Shown: positions 47,501-57,499 of the stretch, piece by piece | Layout of the letters: each line of letters starts with the position of its first letter | Position numbering within the stretch: position 1 is the first letter of the stretch | Assembly: GCA_021234155.1 (NCBI GenBank) | Contig: JAJEKV010000510.1 | Location: forward strand, 62,001 to 126,000 | DNA length: 64,000 nucleotides | Direction: 5' to 3' | From: Isoetes taiwanensis | Lineage: Eukaryota; Streptophyta; Lycopodiopsida; Isoetales; Isoetaceae | The notes under the pieces: generated by a model | The model's input: the letters and a program-made list of their open reading frames with translations, nothing else | The model's database searches: none | What the model was told of the DNA's origin: nothing | Translations under genes and position numbers: made by a program

Positions 47501-48550
47501 AAGTGAACATCGTTATGCAAGCGGATGGAATTGGAAACATGGAAGTGATATATTTCTTGGACACACATTCAGTAACAAGGATGGCTTCATTCCTATGACA
47601 CGATCCATTTTACCACCAACTACCGTTATTAAAAGTATTTACTAAACCAGCTTAAGGCAGAACAAATTGTACTTTAACCATGATACTGGAACATATGATA
47701 AGAGAAGAAAGACCTCAATGGTAAAGCAGATGCATTAATATACATAAAACCAAAAATAGATCTGAAAGTCTTACTTGTTACAAGCTCCTGAGTCTCCTCA
47801 TTGTTGTATATAATTGCAGCTGCATATCCAGCATTCTGCGCATTACGAACTTTTGATTCAAACGTGCACTGACCTCGAATTATGACGACAAATGAAGAAA
47901 ATGGACTCTTTGATGATGCTGGACCGTTTACAAGAGGCAGGCATCCATTCGAGGGGTCCGCAAGATGTATGAGCCCAAGAATGCCAGCACCTGGAATTCT
48001 CGGGGCTGAAAAGGGGAACACACATTGGATCAAAAACCTTTACAAGGTAGCCAGTTAAAACATGGTACAACCTTCCATCACACTGACAAGAAACCTTGTG
48101 AAACATATCAGAATGTCACCTGTGAAAAGAAAAAGGAACTAGGCTGGAGAGAATTCTTTTAAATGTTGACCAAAATGCTACTAATACATATGCCAGCGGA
48201 TCCAGTTTACATAAGAATACTTTACCTCGTCTATCTTTTGACACTAAGGAAATCTAGTGCTAATTCTCAACTGCACAAACGATAACTACAATTGCATGAC
48301 CCCACCTCATTTTGTAAAGCATGAAATTCTATCATTAAGAAAAAAGAGCCAAGCGTGAATCACATATCTATGTGTTTTACTGACATTTTAGCAGAAATGG
48401 TCTTACAATTAGAAACTTACCGAAGTTTGCTTCCGTGTCTGGAAATGGAAGTGATTCATTTGCAGAGGTAATCAAGACAACAGTCCCTCCCACCTTCCCA
48501 AATGCCAAAATAAAAATAAACACAAAGCCCGGCGGCATGGCCGTTTTCAT
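44573..48550 (-). CDS. RMR: RMR-type receptor: PA-TM-RING-H2 protein, four coding exons
   Basis: The exons, on the minus strand, are 48421-48550, 47775-48005, 45041-45439 and 44573-44952. All junctions are GT-AG and the frame is open, giving 379 residues. The start ATG (48548-48550) follows an in-frame TGA at 48569-48571. Residues 1-24 are signal-peptide-like (FVFIFILAF). A protease-associated (PA) domain follows at about 30-150, with GLIHLADPSNGCLPLV, IIRGQCTFESKVRNA and GIHIPAVFISK. One membrane helix lies at about 165-188. The RING-H2 finger uses Cys233, Cys236, Cys251, His253, His256, Cys259, Cys271 and Cys274. The tail is rich in Ser and Pro. Family knowledge: plant RMR proteins sort soluble cargo, including storage proteins, to vacuoles through the lumenal PA domain, and the cytosolic RING suggests ubiquitin-ligase activity. 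Intron 2 is about 2.3 kb. The gene appears intact. Confidence 0.95.
46040..46110 (+). pseudogene. RING-exon scrap in intron 2, opposite strand
   Basis: Bases 46087-46109 on the plus strand equal the last 23 coding bases of RMR exon 3 (45041-45063 on the minus strand), which encode part of LRVLPCHH, and the match extends one base into the donor. Weaker similarity to the upstream part of that exon continues back to about 46040. It looks like an inverted partial duplicate of the RING exon, from this gene or a close paralogue. Confidence 0.7.
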
Positions 48551-49458
48551 ACAAATAAACTTTTTCGATCACTTTCTAAATCCTTCACAGCAAATTCTTC
48601 AGATGATGCTAGGCCCATACCAATTATAGTAGAGCTCTTCCTTTACAATACTGATCAACGAAATCTCCTCGGGATTGCCCTGCAAATATTAACATCAGAA
48701 CCATGAAACCTAACAACTGTGCAAGGAATAAAATTACCTAAGGAACATGTTCGATCTCGAAGGAAAGAAGGTTATGATACCTGAGAGATGGGCACGGCAA
48801 CATGACGATGGATTAGGCATCCTGGAAAGCAGGAAGAAATGGCCAGCCATGGCCATGTAAGCAAGAAAAAATTTCATCAAAATAACAAGATGGGAGCGCA
48901 CCAAAATAGTGGACCACTTAAGAGCCATGGCCAAGAAAAGGTAAATTTTTAAAATAATTTTGTCAAATAGATTGCATGGCTACCAACTACCAAGATCTTG
49001 ATTTGAGCTATAGATAATGGTTTATCCAACAGTTAGGGGTAGTTTGGCATGGGTTATCTATGGTTCCTGGTTCCTTCACAGACTTCAATGACTCGACAAA
49101 AGTGGGTGCTCATCTCTCACGTTGTGAAGCATTCCTGATTGCTCTCTACTGTTTCCATATCTTGGTAATTTACTCTTGGTAATTTACTGACAGTAGTGAT
49201 ATAGGATTGGAGAAGCCTAGTTTGACATGTCTTGAAAAATTGGCTCCAAAAATGCATGCTGCATGGACATGCAAAGAGGTTCTTGATAGAACTTTTATCT
49301 CCAATATGTCTATGGCAGCTCCTTTTTCTTCCAGTTGCAAGTTTTCGCATAATATTTGCGGTAATATTACAGGGTTGAGATGACACCCATAACACTTCGA
49401 GGCATGGGCATCAAAAGACGCTTGTTGTAGGGTGGATCATTTTTTGTTATGGTGTAAC
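48551..49458. other. Region upstream of RMR, no gene seen
   Basis: It should contain the RMR promoter and 5' UTR. No TATA box or other element could be singled out with confidence, and the open frames here are short and featureless. Confidence 0.45.
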
Positions 49459-49459
49459 C

Positions 49460-49778
49460 TATGTGGAGCTCTCTTCTGTTTAGGAAAGATGCTTTAGCGA
49501 AGCTTTTTGATTTGAATCTAACCAAATTTGTTTGAGTCTTTTGTGAAGTTGGGAGTGTAAGGAGGATTTGAATATGTATGTAGATTGCAGATGCTGACAG
49601 GAATTGGCAGGCATCTCTTATGTGGAGCTCTCTTTTGCTTAGAGATGCTTTAGCGAAGCTTTTTGATTTGAATCTAACCAAATTTATTTGAGTCTTTTGT
49701 GAAGTTGGGAGTGTAAGGAGGATTTGAATATGTATGTAGATTGCGATCCTGAGGAATACCGAATGAGCAATTGGCGGT
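49460..49778. repeat. 159-base tandem duplication
   Basis: Two units begin TATGTGGAGCTCTCTT (49460 and 49619). They share TAGCGAAGCTTTTTGATTTG and GAAGTTGGGAGTGTAAGGAG, and run into GGCAGGCATCTCTT and GGCGGTGCATCTCTT. They are nearly identical over most of their length, so the duplication is recent. Confidence 0.9.
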
Positions 49779-50614
49779 GCATCTCTTTTGAGAGATGGTC
49801 ACCATCCCTTTTTGAGAAATGGGCTTTCGAGCTTGTTTGGGGCTAATGAAGCTCTCAAAAGCTAATTAGTTCTCAAAACTAATAAACTAAATAACTAACT
49901 AGAGAAAATTCCAAATATATCTCGCCCATTTATGTATGTTAAATATACCCAATTGAAGTTGTCCTAATGCGGTTAAGCGATCTAATTTTTAAGCAATCAA
50001 ATTTAGAAAGATCACCCACTCCTACTTTCAAATCCATCTTGGCACAAACAATCTACCGTGATAAAAATAAATAGGACAAAGGAGGTGCATCAAAAGATAA
50101 GTTGTACAAAATGTAGATTGTGGCATGTTATTAAATTAAATGTTCATCTATGCCATTGTAAAATAACATAAAGTAATAATCAAAGATGATGTTGCAGAGG
50201 AACAAAGATTGATCGAGAAATTGGACACCAAATCAAAATTCTAGATCAAAGAAGATTTGTTTTACACTTGTGGATCAACGATTTCTTGAACTTTAGATGA
50301 AGGCTTACATACCCTTACTTTCCTCACCTTTTTCTTCGTACCAAAAGAGCATTGCAAAGCTTTTATTTAGCGGGTCCATTGGGGATATGTTGGTGGATAT
50401 TACGAATGTAAGGCCAATATTGGTGGGTTGTTCTAGAGCAAAAGCTTCATTTACCCTATCCCAAGAGAATTCAAGCTCTTTCCCACCTATAACCATTGTC
50501 CACACAACTTCACTCTTTTCCTAGATCATTGCCATTTGAGAAGTCAAGAAGATGGTAATTTTCCCTAATCCGGAGACATACACCATCACCACATTAGCAA
50601 AATTTGCTCATGGA
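49779..50614. other. Intergenic; possible retroelement-derived frame
   Basis: A minus-strand open stretch at 50305-50505 reads like the alpha-helical Gag-related part of a plant element (for example LEFSWDRVNEAFALEQ), but no diagnostic motif supports it. Nothing else was found. Confidence 0.3.
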
Positions 50615-50800
50615 ATAAAATAATGGCTAAGGTTAGCCAAATGGCCATAATGGCTAAAGTAAATGGAAAAAATTGCCCAAAAAAAGAAAAATTTTAGCCC
50701 AATTTTTTTTTGTCGACTAAGTGATTTTCTAGATAGAATAGCCAAGCCTTCACCTCTAGACAACTCCACCAGGACAACAATTAGCCAAACCTAAGAAAGA
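50615..50800. repeat. Relative of the AT-rich MITE-like unit
   Basis: It shares GGCTAAAGTAAATGG, a run of A and TTTTAGCCCAATTTTTTTT with the units at 31159-31547. A further patch with TTAGCCAAGTGTTAGAAACT occurs at about 51180-51345, so two or more diverged members may be present. Confidence 0.5.
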
Positions 50801-51349
50801 GTGGACTTGGGAAAATCGATGGATTAGCCTAGTAGCAGGCACCAAGATATACAAGAACTTTAGGAAATCACCAAACAACTTCTTGTTTCAAGTACAAAGT
50901 TGAAGTAGTAACCCGTATTTCAAGTTTAAACTTAAATTTTAGAGGGAGGACCACATTTAGAAGGAACACTGCACTTCTTCTTTGAGCTTTGAACACGTGC
51001 GTATATGTTTATGTTTTAATTTATGTCTTTGTTTTATTTTTATATTAAGAAAGTTATAATCATGATTATAATTGTGCCATTTATATTACATTATGCACCA
51101 TTTATTTTTCTATATTGAATTACACTGTAATAACAATGAGTTCAATGTCTTTGTGCAAAGGCTTGGATCTTTTAAAATAAGGATAGTGTGATGGCTAATA
51201 TTTGACTCTACATTTTGTGAAAGTTTAGCCAAAGGCAAGAAACCATGATGGAGAAAAACCATTTAGGTTAGCCAAGTGTTAGAAACTTCTAGCTCCAATT
51301 TGAAGTATTTGGCTATATTAAAAATATAGGAGTAGTAATTTATTCAATG

Positions 51350-53640
51350 TTGCTCATTAAATCATTATTCTACTCGTCCAAAGTGGCATTGTCTCTCTAG
51401 AAAGAAAACAAAGAAAAAGAAAAAAGAAGAGAGAGAAAATCCACTCTTGAGGTGCCACTTCAATAAGAAATCAAAAACTAGTTTGAACTTGTCAAATCTC
51501 AAGTTCCATCACCATTCACATGTTATGGTTGCTCCCTTCAATCAATGCTGTGCGGAGTATTTGCTATATCATTCTTTCATGATATATATGAAACTAAACC
51601 AGACTCAGCTTAGATAAACCAACAGGTAGTCCTCCTCTTTGTTTTTCATAAATCTTTAATAAAACATTGCAGACCATCACATGATAAATCCTACTTTCGC
51701 ACACCCTTTGGCATCACTTTTTTTCTTTGGACCTTGTGTATGCTTAAGCTAGGGAGGTCCACAACTTAGAAAGCTTTGTAATAATCTGAGCAAGACGAAT
51801 ATATGAAGTCTGTCATATCTTGTCATAATTGATTATATGGTAGACCTAAGCATGGCCATTCTGAATCATATTGTATTTCAGTTCAATGTAGAGCAAACAG
51901 GTTTCTTAAAAAGATTGCAAGCTATTCCTGCAGACAAATAAGACACCAAAGGATTTGGCCATGGCATTGAGAAGAAATTTTAGCTAATAGGGCATAAATT
52001 GGTTGTTCACAATGTACATTTTTGGAGGTTTATAAGTCGCGAGGATATTGATTTTTTAGATGTCTTCAAAATGCCACTTTTGTTTGAGTTCTTGATGAAG
52101 CCTGACTAGAAATTTCATCAATGATTCTTCAACTTGCCTCCATTACAAGCTTCTCTTACTTTAGCTGATTTTATGTTCAAGTACCAAGAGCTCTCCATCA
52201 TAGCTGGTCTGTAATGTGCCATCATAGCTAAGTGCTTTAGTGATCTAGAGCCAAATTCATCCACTGCAATGTACTACTCCGTGGACGTTAAAATATACTT
52301 CCTTCCTTCCTTCCTAAAAGTAGAAAGCCAAAGTGCCCTCCAAGTTTCAAAAACCCCTTTTGCAAGTTTCCAAGTTTCCAAGTGCCCTTTTGCAACCCCC
52401 GCCTCAAGCCTATCCTACCCCAAACACTTCAAAACTAAAGAGGAAAGATAAATTCAAACATTTGACTAAACATTTTCCACCATTGCACCATGTATATTTG
52501 GCACAAGAACTGAAAGAGAACCATTTAGCACTATTGTTCACCCCAACCTTCACCCCAACCCCGCGTTTCTGCTAGTTTTTTTTTTTTTTTAAATCTTATA
52601 TATAGTTAAATCACCCATGCACAACTTATATTAGATGCCACTTCCTCGCTTCTATCTATAGCAGAGAAAAATTTGTCGAAAAAGAGCATTTAAAAAAAAT
52701 GTAGATAATTCCAATAATTAATTTTTTATTCAATAATATTAATAGTTCTAAATTTAAGGATTTTAAAAGCATCACGAAAAGTGTATATACGTGCTCTCTA
52801 CAGTTTTTGGAACTTGGCAATTTGCACAAGCTAAAATGATGGTTTACAATTTTCTTTGTAGTAAGCATGTCTATTCATAACTTCGCGACAAGTCGAGGAG
52901 GTACAAGTAGTTGGGATGACTAAAACGCAATTAAGATCCTCGATTACGAAAAATAAATCGACTTTGCAACTCTTTTAGTGAGGAGATGAGCTCTTTAATA
53001 TCTACGACTCTGAATGAGCGGTGATGCGAGAACAGAATTCCTGCAGGGGAAGACTACACTTGTCCGTAATTGAACGTTTTCCCCAGAAACAAGAATAGAT
53101 TCCTCCTCGAGCATCTGTAAATTAGAAGCCATGTTGACAAATTGAATAGGAAATTCCTAGATTTTTTATAAAAGACAATCCTTACTCTCTCCGAATCTGG
53201 CGTAAAATGGCCACATCCTCTTCAAAACACCCCTTTGAGTTTCGCAGATGCGGGAAAATAGCGGTGATAAATCATGTCCTCCAATTGAAAATCCAGGGGA
53301 CTTGAAAGACACGAAGTGCACTATGTGCCTTAGTATATCCAATCTCAAAAATAGCTTAAAGTCACCAAAATTGCATTACCTTCAGGAGAAGTTTAATGTT
53401 CCTTTGTAGAGTAACAAAGCAATCCAGGATTTTTGTTCTAGATGCTCAATTGTTGCAAGAGAAGTGAGAAAAAGGTGGCAAAGATTTTGAGAATACGAGT
53501 TAAAGACCACTCGGTATTTGATGAAACAAACATATAACTTAAAGTTAATAAAATGACAGAGTAATAAAAATGGCATAGCTTGACATAATCTTGCAACAAT
53601 CAAATTTGGTATTTTGTAACATATGATTTATTAAGGTTAA
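51350..53640. other. Intergenic, no gene seen
   Basis: No gene with a recognisable domain. Around 52340-52400 the words CAAGTTTCCAAG and GCCCTTTTGCAA are repeated in a short local array. Long A/T tracts are common. Confidence 0.5.
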
Positions 53641-53911
53641 TAGGTGGTATTCAGATACAAACCATTATGAATACGAGAGAAAGGCAGGGGGTTGCGAGCG
53701 CGACAGATCCATTTTTTTTTTCCCTAGGTTTGGGAGGCGGCGTCCTTCCCAAGCGCTCCAAAGACTTGGCGCTTCAATCGGGAGGATGGGCGGGAAAGGG
53801 ATCGGCATGTTGGCTTATCTTCTGCGAGGGCTTCAGTTTCGATTTCTGTCTTCCTGCGCAGTGAGTTAGCGCCTGGTACGTGTGTTTTACCTCTTTTCGG
53901 TGTTGCTTGAG

Positions 53912-54914
53912 ATGTCTTTAAGAAGGAGGCCGAGGAGGGCAAGGGGCATGCAAAATCTTCCATCCAGTTCGATGGCCTCTATGGCACGCTCATCTCGCAC
54001 TGATGCTGATTCTATCCCTTTGCGGATACTAGCCCGGTTTGGGATTCAATTGATGTTTACGTTACTTTAGGCCTTTACGGACAAGATGTTCCCAAATCTT
54101 TCTATGATGCCCTTGTCGGATTTTGTGACTCCAAATGTCTAGCAGGGGCGTTAGCCTGGAAAGGGGCTCCTCTACTGATCACTTACATGTTGAGGGTGTT
54201 TTGAGAGGTCGATTGGGAAGTCCCTAAGGCCTTGAATGATGCTATCAAAAAGACTTCAACTGGTCTCCCAAGCTTCTTGGCGTGGTGTTGGTCTCGCAAA
54301 GCTTTGAAAAATAATAGAACGCATTGTTTTGAGGGAATGGTAGGATATTGTATGAAAGATTTTTGGAAAAGTTCACTATAGTTGTCATATGCACAATATC
54401 TACGAATCTATGATTGAAAAGGTAAGGATCTTTATTTAAGGTGGGGTGGGGTGATACTAAAGGGTTGTGTGTCTTGGATAATAGGAATCTTTTAAATAAG
54501 GCATGCCATTACGTGATGTATCATGGGGTCGAGACTATCCCCAAGTCGACCTTTACTTTGTGCAGGATGTTGAGGTCTGGAAAATACACATTAAGTAGTT
54601 CTTGGATTATTCCTCATAATTCTGCCCATGTGAATGAACACAGTCTTGGGCATGCATGGAGTGTTGCTTAATCTGGCGGCTGCGCCTCCGACATAAGAAC
54701 TATTATCTTTGGTTATCCTTCAGGGTTTGTTCCTGTTGAGAGGAATGGGCCTGGTAGAAGGCGCTATTGGGATGATGCCATTCCAGCAGACGAACAGGAC
54801 TCAAACTTTGAGGATCTGCATGAGAGAACCTTTAGCTCTGAGGCGGATATCCCTGATGTTGGTGCAGACTATATCCCTGTGTACACAGGGGACCACACCA
54901 TGGCAGTGGGTTGA
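53912..54914 (+). pseudogene. HUH (Rep-like) endonuclease gene, decayed; Replitron-type or viral Rep relic
   Basis: An Arg-rich start (MSLRRRPRRARG) is followed by DVYVTLGLYGQDVPKSF. Bases 54177-54203 read DHLHVEGVL, an H-x-H metal-binding motif of HUH endonucleases with the usual hydrophobic context. Bases 54343-54360 read GYCMKD, which fits the YxxK motif that carries the nicking Tyr and the Lys. A later block reads TLCRMLRSGKYTLSSSWIIP. HUH enzymes nick and join single-stranded DNA during rolling-circle replication or transposition. Single-Tyr YxxK enzymes are known from CRESS viruses and from Replitron transposons. No helicase was seen. The reading frame is broken about half a dozen times, so this is a fossil. 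The assignment rests on two motifs in the right order about 160 bases apart. Confidence 0.6.
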
Positions 54915-55024
54915 TTTCTTTCATGTGGTTCCTTCTTGTACAGTGTATAGTCTTTTGTATTTATCTGCTGTTGTATTTCTCTGGTTTATGGTTGGTACAG
55001 ATTTGTGCAGGGTCTTCTTGAGAA

Positions 55025-55437
55025 ATGGATGGAAATGGCGACACCATGGATGAGACCCCCACCGTGGTTGTTAGTATTGGTCCTGATATCATCAGTTCTA
55101 CCATTGATGATTCTCATCCAAACCCGCATGCTTATCCTCCTGAAAGTGAGGAAGTCTTTACTGCTGAGGAATTTGTGACTAGCATTGTGCAGGTTGGTAC
55201 GCGAGGCGCCTGGGGATTGCAGCCTCATTGAGGATCCCGAGAAGGCGTATAGGAAGCTTCTATGTTGCTATAAGTGCGCCTTTATGGCACGTGCAATGGG
55301 ACATCTTGGTGTGCGGAATCCGGAGTCGCATGTGTTGCGCTCACACATGAGCTTGGCAAGGGGCTCTCGACCACGGGGAGATACGCCCACTGATCGGCTC
55401 ATCGGGCATGCTAGCTCTGGGCCGACCGGGAATTGAG
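55025..55437 (+). pseudogene. Unrecognised frame downstream of the HUH relic
   Basis: An acidic start (MDGNGDTMDETPTVVVSIG) leads into EDPEKAYRKLLCCYKCAFMA and a basic Arg-rich end (SRPRGDTPTDRLIGHAS), with one break between. It keeps a coding look and lies between the HUH gene and the hairpins, so it may be a second product or a later exon of the same element. No domain was recognised. Confidence 0.35.
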
Positions 55438-55622
55438 AAGCTTTTGTGTTCAACTTGCATCGGTTATCTGGTTATGTGTGATGAACTTATATGTTGTTGT
55501 GATCTCGAACTATTTCTGCCATGTAATACGTATCTTTGGTATTTCAATGTAAATATTTGACATTTGTTTGCTTGATAATTGGACACCGTTTCCTGTTTAT
55601 ATTTCGGCGGTGTTTATTTATT

Positions 55623-55673
55623 GGGGCATTGGCCCCTTGCATAAGGGAGCTCCATTAGTTGGAGCTCTCTTAT
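55623..55673. repeat. Two adjacent hairpins downstream of the HUH relic
   Basis: GGGGCATTGGCCCC (55623-55636) folds on itself. It is followed at once by ATAAGGGAGCTCCA, the loop TTAGT and TGGAGCTCTCTTAT (55641-55673), a 14-base stem with one mismatch. Hairpins next to a terminus are typical of elements moved by HUH endonucleases, so this may be the right end or the origin of the element. Confidence 0.75.
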
Positions 55674-55940
55674 GTCGGTGGCTAATGGGTTCATTTGGGG
55701 GTTCGATTCCCAGTGCTCAGGCCTGATATTTGATCTACAGGTATAACAAAGATTCTTTGGAGAATACGCCATGGTTTTATTTATAGTTGCATGTATTTTT
55801 TGTTCAAGTCAAACAAGCCAGGTATGACTTGTAAAGGACTTGAAATGGAGGGCAGGGATGCTCTTAGAGAGCATCTTGACTTTTGGACCATTGTCTTTTT
55901 TTTTAAATGGCTGTCATCTAACGGCCCAAAATCCATAATA

Positions 55941-56016
55941 CAAGGTTCTAAAATTGTAAAAAAATTACGGTCTAACGAGATTGTTAATGGCTATTGGGTT
56001 GTATTGGTATTAGCAC
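55941..56016. repeat. 75-base direct repeat, left copy
   Basis: Starts AAGGTTCTAAAATTG and contains GATTGTTAATGGCTATTGGG. Near-identical sequence lies at 56200-56275, directly after the Helitron 3' end. Confidence 0.9.
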
Positions 56017-56168
56017 CACCACATTAGCAGCAACATTGGAGTCCATCAAGGGTGCCCTCAATCCCCGAATCTATTTAGGAGTTAACTTGGATAAAACCAA
56101 ACTACTTGGATAATCAAACTCGACACATTGCTATGATGCAACCCTAACATCATACACAATTCGATCAA

Positions 56169-56198
56169 GCCCGGCAATGCCGGGCATGCGTTTACTAG
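56169..56198 (+). mobile_element. Helitron 3' terminus
   Basis: GCCCGGCAATGCCGGGC (7-base stem, 3-base loop) is followed 9 bases later by CTAG and then T. This is the textbook end of a Helitron: a GC-rich hairpin shortly before a CTRR terminus, inserted before T. The matching 5' end (TC after A) is not established; TCTATTTAGG near 56067 is one candidate, which would make a very short non-autonomous element. Confidence 0.8.
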
Positions 56199-56199
56199 T

Positions 56200-56275
56200 A
56201 AGGTTCTAAAATTGTAAAAAAATTACGGTCTAACAAGATTGTTAATGGCTATTGGGTTGTATTAGTAGTTTTTTT
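56200..56275. repeat. 75-base direct repeat, right copy
   Basis: This is the second copy of the block at 55941-56016, differing at very few bases. It starts right after the Helitron CTAG/T junction, so the repeat and the Helitron end are probably linked in origin. Confidence 0.9.
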
Positions 56276-56420
56276 TCGTATAATGTTGACGGTGGACGTG
56301 CGCTTTTGGAACTAGGGAGAGAGGAAGCTCAAACCTATGGTTGATTAGGGCGTGGAGGCGGATATGGAATCCGCATATGAAGGAGGCAGCTGTAACAAAG
56401 TTTTTAGACCGCTTCTTCTT

Positions 56421-57037
56421 TGTAACGGGCCCATGGTTGATCGCTCGAGTATTTGATCCTTGAATGTGCCTGCGGGGCGTTCCCGAGACACCGACATAAA
56501 TGGGTAGAAGTGACTATTCATAAACATCTAGACGGTTAGGAACATTACATTTGGTATCAGAGCAGATCTCGAGTTTGAGTCTCCATAGATGTATACTAGA
56601 GCAAGTCTCGAGTTTCTCGTCTCCATGGGTGCATATGCACGTGCAATTTGGTAACCTTGGTAATCATCCGATCAATGGTATAGTAGTCTTGGATTCTCGA
56701 GAACGAGCATAGTCAGGTAATTTGGTAACCTTGGCAATCATCTAGTCAGTGGTATAGTGGTTAAACCATAGTCTTGGATGCTCGAGGTCGAGCATAGTTC
56801 TAGTGAAAGAGATTGTGGTATAGTGGTTAAACCATAGTCTTGGATGCTCGAGTACGAGCATAGTTCTAGTGGAAGATATTGTAACGGACCCATGGTTGAC
56901 CACTTGAGTATTCAATCCTTGAATGTGCCTGTGGGGTGTTCCCGATACACCGGCATAAATGGGTAGAAGCGACTACTCATAAAATGTTTAGGCAGTTTTG
57001 CCCAGTTAATTAAGGGCATGTCAGTTAGAAATGTTAT
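56421..57037 (+). mobile_element. TRIM: miniature LTR retrotransposon
   Basis: LTR 1 (56421-56549, 129 bases) runs from TGTAACGGGCCC to AACATTACA. Two bases later comes TGGTATCAGAGC, the classic primer-binding site for initiator tRNA-Met. A non-coding internal region (56550-56879) ends in a purine-rich tract (AGTGGAAGATAT). LTR 2 starts at 56880 (TGTAACGGACCC) and runs to about 57000-57037, with a length difference near its end. It has no coding capacity, as is usual for TRIMs, which depend on other elements. The LTRs are clearly diverged, so it is not recent. Confidence 0.85.
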
Positions 57038-57344
57038 ATTCTTTGCAAAGGTTCTTTGCAGAGTAGATGCCTTATCTTATTTTACTGAAGATCCAAAGGG
57101 CCAGTTTCGTGATGGACTTAGAAAACAGAGCTTCTTCACAGGGTTGATCCGTGGCCAAAAGATCTTCGGATGGAAGATTATTCCTTCCTATCTTTTTTCT
57201 TATAGTTTCTTAGGTTGCAGCCTTCTTTTTATCACATGTTCTTTGTGTTTCTGTGGTTGAGAAGGAACAAGCGAAAATGTTTTTGGGGCCAGTTTAGAGA
57301 GGCAGTTTTATGCAGCTTATCTTTGTGACGCCTCCTACTCACAT

Positions 57345-57484
57345 ACGAGGCAATCTTCAATGCTCGAGGATGAGCATAGTTCTAGTGGGAGCAATTATAA
57401 CGGGCCCATGGTTGACCACTGGAGTATTTGATCCTTGAATGTGCCTGTGGGATGTTACCGAGACATCGGCATAAATGGGTAGAA
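57345..57484 (+). repeat. Third TRIM LTR with a piece of internal region
   Basis: The end of a TRIM internal region (ATGCTCGAGGATGAGCATAG then AGTGGGAGC) is followed by an LTR start (TATAACGGGCCC) that matches to about 57484 (GGCATAAATGGGTAGAA) and then stops. This implies a tandem or truncated second TRIM sharing LTR 2, in which most of the internal region has been replaced by unrelated sequence (57040-57340). Confidence 0.75.
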
Positions 57485-57499
57485 CAAGGTATTAAACGA

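Noticed and set aside
55679-55710. tRNA-like Pol III boxes (TGGCTAATGGG and GGTTCGATTCC)
   Set aside because: The B box is perfect, but only about 10 bases separate it from the A box, far less than in a tRNA or tRNA-derived SINE, and no cloverleaf can be drawn.
56740-56860. GGTATAGTGGTTA words resembling the D-arm of a tRNA gene
   Set aside because: They are repeated inside the TRIM internal region, with no matching T-arm or acceptor stem.
57018-57260. 80-codon plus-strand open frame between TRIM LTRs
   Set aside because: Hydrophobic low-complexity translation with no family resemblance; it overlaps the end of a TRIM LTR.
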